NCBI GenBank assembly: GCA_028874795.1
Contig: JAPPHT010000008.1
Span: forward strand, 1 to 64,000
DNA from: Chloroflexota bacterium
Lineage (GTDB): Bacteria; Chloroflexota; Dehalococcoidia; Lucifugimonadales; Australimonadaceae
Length of the DNA stretch: 64,000 bases
Reading direction: 5' to 3'
Part shown: positions 60,330-64,000 of the stretch, in pieces
How positions within the stretch are numbered: the first letter of the stretch is position 1
Layout of the letters: each line of letters opens with the position of its first letter
Position numbers and translations under genes: made by a program
Notes under the pieces: generated by a model
The model's database searches: none
What the model was told of the DNA's origin: nothing
Seen by the model: the letters and a program-made list of their open reading frames with translations, nothing else

Positions 60330-60725
60330 ATGGGAACGAAAACACTTGCCGTGCGGTCGCTCGCGATCGTCGTGCTCGGGATCGCCGCGCTCGTATCGCT
60401 CCGCGAGTTGCGCGACTGGCTGGGCGACTGGGCCGCGTTACTCTGGACGTGCGCCACGATGTTCTTCCCGTGGGTGGCGGGCATGGCCGCAGGCCACCGG
60501 ATCGGCGTGGACATGCCGGCCAAGCTGACGGGGGCAGCCATCGGCTTCATCGTCGTCATCGCGCCGCTGTATGCGTTCGCGGCGATGCCGCTGCGCGACG
60601 TCCCCACGAGCGAGGACTGGTGGATGCTTGCGGGCTTGTTCGCCGCGCTCGGGGCGGTGCTCGGCGGCATGGCGCTTCCGGTGGGCGTGCGGGTGCGGAG
60701 CGCGCGGCGCAACGCGGACGCGTAG
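60330..60725 (+). CDS. Small integral membrane protein, unknown function
   Basis: A 131-residue protein from ATG 60330, with GGAGG 10 bases upstream. Four hydrophobic segments are visible, at about residues 8-24, 36-56, 65-85 and 96-118, with short polar loops and a basic C-terminus. It diverges from the cof operon. I recognise no family. The earlier in-frame ATG at 60162 would put codons across the cofG start region and is less likely. Confidence 0.6.
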   Translation: MGTKTLAVRSLAIVVLGIAALVSLRELRDWLGDWAALLWTCATMFFPWVAGMAAGHRIGVDMPAKLTGAAIGFIVVIAPLYAFAAMPLRDVPTSEDWWMLAGLFAALGAVLGGMALPVGVRVRSARRNADA

Positions 60726-60813
60726 CGGGATCAACACAGACGCCTCCAATACCAGACAAGGGGCGAGATTCCCGCCTTCGCGGGAATGACGGTTGGGGAG
60801 GAGTGCCTCTGAC

Positions 60814-61578
60814 ATGGCAACGCTTGCAGGCAAGACTGCGCTCGTCACCGGCGGTGCGAGCGGCATCGGGAAGGCGATCGCCGAACGCTTCGCGACAGAG
60901 GGAGCGCACGTCGTCGTCAACAACGTCACGGAGTCCGGCAGCAAGGTGGCGGAGGCCATCGGCGGGACGTTCGTTCAAGCCGATCTCTCGGACCCGGAAC
61001 AGACGCGGTACCTCGCGGAGGAGGTGCTACGCGAACGCGGCGGCGTGGACATCCTCGTGAACAACGCGGGCGTCCAGCACGTCGCGCCCATCGAAGAGTT
61101 CCCGGAGGAGGAGTGGACGCGGATGCTCCAGATCATGCTCACGGCTCCCTTCCAACTGACGAAGCACCTGCTGCCCACGATGAAGGAGCGGGGCTGGGGG
61201 CGCATCATCAACATGTCGTCCGTGCACGGCCTCATCGCCAGCCCGAACAAGTCCGCCTACATCGCCGCGAAACACGGCATCATCGGGCTCACGAAGGCGA
61301 CAGCGGTGGAGGCCGGAGCGCACGGTGTAACGGCCAACGCGATCTGTCCTTCGTTCGTGCGGACGCCGCTCGTCGAGAACCAGCTGCCGGACCTCGCGCG
61401 GATGGCGGGCGTGAGCCTCGACGACGTGGTGGAGCAGGTGGTGCTCGCACAGGCGGTAGTCAAGCGGTTCATCGAGCCCGACGAGGTGGCAGGGCTTGCG
61501 CTCTTCCTCGCGTCGGACGCGGCGAGCGCGGTGACGGGCGCCGCCTACAACATAGACCTCGCGTGGACGGCGCGCTGA
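60814..61578 (+). CDS. 3-hydroxybutyrate dehydrogenase-type SDR
   Basis: A 254-residue SDR. TGGASGIGKAIAE (about residue 12), NNAG, and the active site SSVHGLIASPNKSAYIAAKHG are intact. The block NAICPSFVRTPLVENQLPDLAR and the ending FLASDAASAVTGAAYNIDLAWTA match bacterial D-3-hydroxybutyrate dehydrogenases, which interconvert hydroxybutyrate and acetoacetate. Together with the CoA-transferase genes at 42.6 kb it could feed acetoacetyl-CoA. GGGGAGGAG lies about 10 bases before ATG 60814. The spacer upstream holds an ATTCCCGCCTTCGCGGGAATGAC repeat (about 60769-60791). Confidence 0.85.
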   Translation: MATLAGKTALVTGGASGIGKAIAERFATEGAHVVVNNVTESGSKVAEAIGGTFVQADLSDPEQTRYLAEEVLRERGGVDILVNNAGVQHVAPIEEFPEEEWTRMLQIMLTAPFQLTKHLLPTMKERGWGRIINMSSVHGLIASPNKSAYIAAKHGIIGLTKATAVEAGAHGVTANAICPSFVRTPLVENQLPDLARMAGVSLDDVVEQVVLAQAVVKRFIEPDEVAGLALFLASDAASAVTGAAYNIDLAWTAR

Positions 61579-61720
61579 GTCCGTCCACGACCGGGCTGCG
61601 AGATTCCCGCTTTCGCGGGAATGACGGTGGGAGCGTTCTGGACGGCGCGCTGAAGGTTTGACGCCCGGCCCAGGCGGGCGTACGCTCGCGGCATCGTCCG
61701 ACTGTTGGAGGAGGTTTGCG

Positions 61721-62794
61721 ATGACGACGACACAGGACGCTCCGGCGGGTGTACTCGACCTCTCCGGCGAGGTGCTGATCTCCGCCGACTCCCACGTGAT
61801 GGAGGAGCCGGAGTTCTGGCACAGCAAGTTGCCGGATGCGCTGAAGAGCGAAGTGCCCGGCTTCCCGCCGCGACCTAAGACCGGCACCGAGATGGACGAC
61901 CAACGCCCCGGCGGCTACGACCCGAATGAGCGGATCAACGAGATGGAGACGGATGGCGTATCGGCCGAGGTACTTTATCCGACGCTGGGGCTGCGGCTCT
62001 TCAGTCTGGAGCACCCCGAGGCGCAGGAGGCGTGCTTCCGCATCTACAACGACTGGCTGATGGAGTACTGCTCGATCGCGCCGAAGCGGCTCGTCGGCAT
62101 CCCGTGCATCGCGACCTACGACATAGACAAGGCCGTCGCCGAGCTGTACCGCACGCATGAGGGCAGCCTGTACGGCGCGCTGGTCTGGCAGGTCCCGCAC
62201 CCCGACCTGCCGTTCACGGGCGACCACTACGACAAGCTGTGGGCCGCGATGCAGGAGCTGGACGTGCCGGTGCACCTGCACATCCTCACCGGGTTCGACT
62301 ACAGCGCACACACGAATTTCGGGGATCGGAGGGGCAACCACCTGCTCGCCCACCGGGGCTCCGTGAACCTCAAGCTGCAGAGCGTCACGAATTCGCTGTT
62401 CGACCTCATCTTCACGGGCGTGTTCGAGCGTTTCCCGCGCCTCAAGGTTGTCGTTGTGGAGAGCGAGATCGGGTGGATACCGTTCGTGCTGCAGCAGTGG
62501 GACTACTACTTCAAGCGGTTCAGGGAGTCCCGGCCGATGCCGATATCGATGCTCCCGAGCGAGTACTTCTACCGGAACTGCTACGCGACGTTCTTCAACG
62601 ACTACGTAGGCGGGCAGCTGCTCTCCTGGTGGGGGCAGGACAACTGCATGTGGTCCACGGACTACCCGCACCCGAACTCGCCCTGGCCCAACTCGCGGCG
62701 CGTGCTCGCGGAGAACCTCGGCCACCTGCCGGTGGAGACGATCCACAAGCTGGTGAACACGAACGTGCGGAAGCTGTATCCCATCGGCGGGTAG
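61721..62794 (+). CDS. Amidohydrolase of the ACMSD family
   Basis: A 357-residue amidohydrolase, paralogous to that at 47136 (shared DSHVMEEP/DSHVSEP start, YNDWL, VFERFPRLKVVVVESEIGWIPF, WSTDYPHPNSPWPNS). Metal-site residues are intact, including His in VPVHLHILTGFD. ATG 61721 has GGAGGAGG upstream. It follows the hydroxybutyrate dehydrogenase, from which it is separated by another ATTCCCGCTTTCGCGGGAATGAC repeat (about 61600-61624). Substrate unknown. Confidence 0.84.
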   Translation: MTTTQDAPAGVLDLSGEVLISADSHVMEEPEFWHSKLPDALKSEVPGFPPRPKTGTEMDDQRPGGYDPNERINEMETDGVSAEVLYPTLGLRLFSLEHPEAQEACFRIYNDWLMEYCSIAPKRLVGIPCIATYDIDKAVAELYRTHEGSLYGALVWQVPHPDLPFTGDHYDKLWAAMQELDVPVHLHILTGFDYSAHTNFGDRRGNHLLAHRGSVNLKLQSVTNSLFDLIFTGVFERFPRLKVVVVESEIGWIPFVLQQWDYYFKRFRESRPMPISMLPSEYFYRNCYATFFNDYVGGQLLSWWGQDNCMWSTDYPHPNSPWPNSRRVLAENLGHLPVETIHKLVNTNVRKLYPIGG

Positions 62795-63105
62795 GGCTGC
62801 TCAGCCGTCAACCCTCACCCCCAGCACTCTTCCAGCGGGAGAGGGGGGTTGGCAAGGGCACTCCTTGTGGGTGCCCTTCCGTCGTTTCCGCGGAGGCCCG
62901 CGCTTCAGCGCGAAACCTCGCATTCCACCTCTCCTGAGGGAGAGGTCGACACGCTTGCGCGGCGGGTGAGGGCCCTCAGGGTGGTGCCGGGTATGGCGTC
63001 TCCCTTCATACCCTTACACGACCCGACAGCTCGCCGAGAGATTCCTCGGCTCCGCCGCGCTTCCCTCGGAATGACGAGCCCAGGACGCATGCTAGACTCA
63101 CGCCC
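62795..63105. repeat. Repeat-rich spacer
   Basis: 311 bases without a gene. Elements seen are a CCTCACCCCCAGCACTCTTCCAGCGGGAGAGG block, GGCACTCCTTGTGGGTGCC, a CGCGCTTCAGCGCG palindrome (about 62900), a CACCTCTCCTGAGGGAGAGGT hairpin (about 62928-62948) and CGAGAGATTCCTCGGCTCC...GGAATGACGAG (63031-63080). TAGACT at 63093-63098, 7 bases before the next ATG, is a probable leaderless -10 box. Confidence 0.65.
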
Positions 63106-63843
63106 ATGACCACCCCTGACCTCACTGGACAGATCGCGCTCGTCACCGGCGGCAGCCGAGGCATCGGTCGACAGCTCGCCCTCACGATGGCCCGCCACGG
63201 CGCGACCGTCGTCATCACCGCGCGCAACCTCGACGCCTCTCCCGGAAGCCACACGCTGCGCGGGACCGTCGGAGAGATCGAGGCCGCGGGCGGGACGGCC
63301 CACGCCATCCCCGCAACGATCACCGACTCCGCAGATGCGAAGCGGCTCCTCAATGAGACCGTCGAGCGCGCCGGGCGGCTGGACGTCCTCGTGAACAATG
63401 CCGGCGTCTTCCCGTATGCGCTCATCGCTGAGATGTCCGACGAGGACTGGCACGACAACATGAACGTGAACCTGAACGCTGTATTCTTCGTGACGCGCGC
63501 GGCGCTGCCAGTCATGGCGCGGCAGGGCGGCGGGCGCATCTACAACGTGTCGAGCGACCTCGCGATACGCTTCGCCGTGGGACGCGTCGCCTACTCCGCC
63601 GCGAAGGGCGCGCTCGACGTCTTCTCGCAGGCGCTCGCCCGGGAAGTGCGCGAGCAGAACGTCGAGGTCGTCTCGTGGACGCCCGGCTTCGTGCGCACCG
63701 ACATGACCGGCCCCCGCGCAAGGGACGGCGTCGAGTCGGTCGAGCCGTCGTTCCTCTGGATGCTCGCCCAGCCCCCGATGGCCCTCACCGGCCTGGTCCT
63801 CCGCAAGGACGAGTTCGGCAAGACGTGGGGAGCGGGGGTGTGA
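63106..63843 (+). CDS. Short-chain dehydrogenase/reductase (SDR)
   Basis: A 245-residue SDR with TGGSRGIGRQLA (about residue 14), NNAG (about 96) and VAYSAAKGALD (Tyr/Lys about 163-167), the Ser being in NVSSDLAIRFAVG. The C-terminus PPMALTGLVLRKDEFGKTWG is not the standard GGW-type ending. No Shine-Dalgarno; TAGACT lies 7 bases before the ATG. The next gene starts 11 bases after its stop. Substrate unknown. Confidence 0.84.
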   Translation: MTTPDLTGQIALVTGGSRGIGRQLALTMARHGATVVITARNLDASPGSHTLRGTVGEIEAAGGTAHAIPATITDSADAKRLLNETVERAGRLDVLVNNAGVFPYALIAEMSDEDWHDNMNVNLNAVFFVTRAALPVMARQGGGRIYNVSSDLAIRFAVGRVAYSAAKGALDVFSQALAREVREQNVEVVSWTPGFVRTDMTGPRARDGVESVEPSFLWMLAQPPMALTGLVLRKDEFGKTWGAGV

Positions 63844-63854
63844 GGGACAGGGCA

Positions 63855-64000
63855 ATGAGCACGCCGGGAGAGATCGAAGAGCGGGTGCGCGTGGCGCTGG
63901 ACGGATTGGGCATCGCAGGCTGGGAGTGGATCGCGATCGACCCGCAGTACGCCGATACCGCGGACTTCTGCGAACGGTACGGCTACGACCTGCCCCATTC
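63855..64000 (+). CDS. YbaK/aminoacyl-tRNA deacylase-like protein, truncated by window end
   Basis: The first 48 codons of a gene that runs off the window. The ATG at 63855 has GAGGGACAGG upstream. The segment WIAIDPQYADTADFCERYGYDLPHS resembles the N-terminus of YbaK-like editing proteins, in which DPxxADTAAFCExYG precedes the SANAI block. Such proteins hydrolyse mischarged Cys- or Ala-tRNA. The call rests on this short match only. Confidence 0.5.
   Translation, partial: MSTPGEIEERVRVALDGLGIAGWEWIAIDPQYADTADFCERYGYDLPH

Overview
This 64 kb window is dense, GC-rich bacterial chromosome. The gene content suggests an aerobic Chloroflexota bacterium of the SAR202/Dehalococcoidia type, an inference from lineage habits rather than from a marker gene: a coenzyme F420 operon, many ACMSD-like amidohydrolases, SDR and LLM-type oxidoreductases, a divergent MetE-like enzyme, and spacers packed with short palindromic repeats. 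No rRNA, tRNA or CRISPR array was seen.

Layout. 0.6-7.6 kb: osmoadaptation genes (otsA-like, otsB overlapping mscS) and a pair resembling phthalate dihydrodiol dehydrogenase and 4,5-dihydroxyphthalate decarboxylase. 7.6-17 kb: SDR, DUF3179 protein, a single-chain EtfB-EtfA fusion, comM, glmS and a TIM-barrel protein. 16.9-25.8 kb: a selenium island. It holds egtD with a LysR regulator, a four-gene PhnD-type ABC transporter of the clade linked to selenium genes, and a tight operon selD-senA-senB for selenoneine. selD is itself a selenoprotein gene: its first 35 codons, including an in-frame UGA at codon 17 followed by a SECIS-like hairpin, are missed by normal ORF calling. 25.9-33.5 kb: MFS exporter, an oxalomesaconate-hydratase-like enzyme, acyl-CoA ligase, TfoX and DinB proteins, MetE-like protein, SDR.

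34-36.4 kb looks like an accessory or mobile remnant: two sibling small membrane peptides with terminators, a GC palindrome, a Zn-finger/AAA ATPase and repeat clusters; its promoter sequence recurs at the left end of the window. 36.5-42 kb is a zinc-starvation locus: zur, two ZnuA-type lipoproteins, a relic of a third, and two tiny proteins that look like zinc-ribbon proteins with every cysteine removed. One ZnuA has a whole AztD-like beta-propeller metallochaperone inserted into its His-rich loop. A shared GTATCA/TGATAC operator lies upstream of zur and of znuA1.

42.6-64 kb: CoA-transferase subunits, a HAD-menorin fusion, a meta-cleavage-type hydrolase, four more amidohydrolases, an esterase, a DtxR regulator, a ThDP enzyme, MsrB, the operon cofG-cofH-cofD-cofC-LLM for F420, hydroxybutyrate dehydrogenase, SDR, and the start of a YbaK-like gene cut by the window end. 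Several genes without a Shine-Dalgarno have a TANNNT-type -10 box 6-7 nt before the start codon, suggesting leaderless transcripts.
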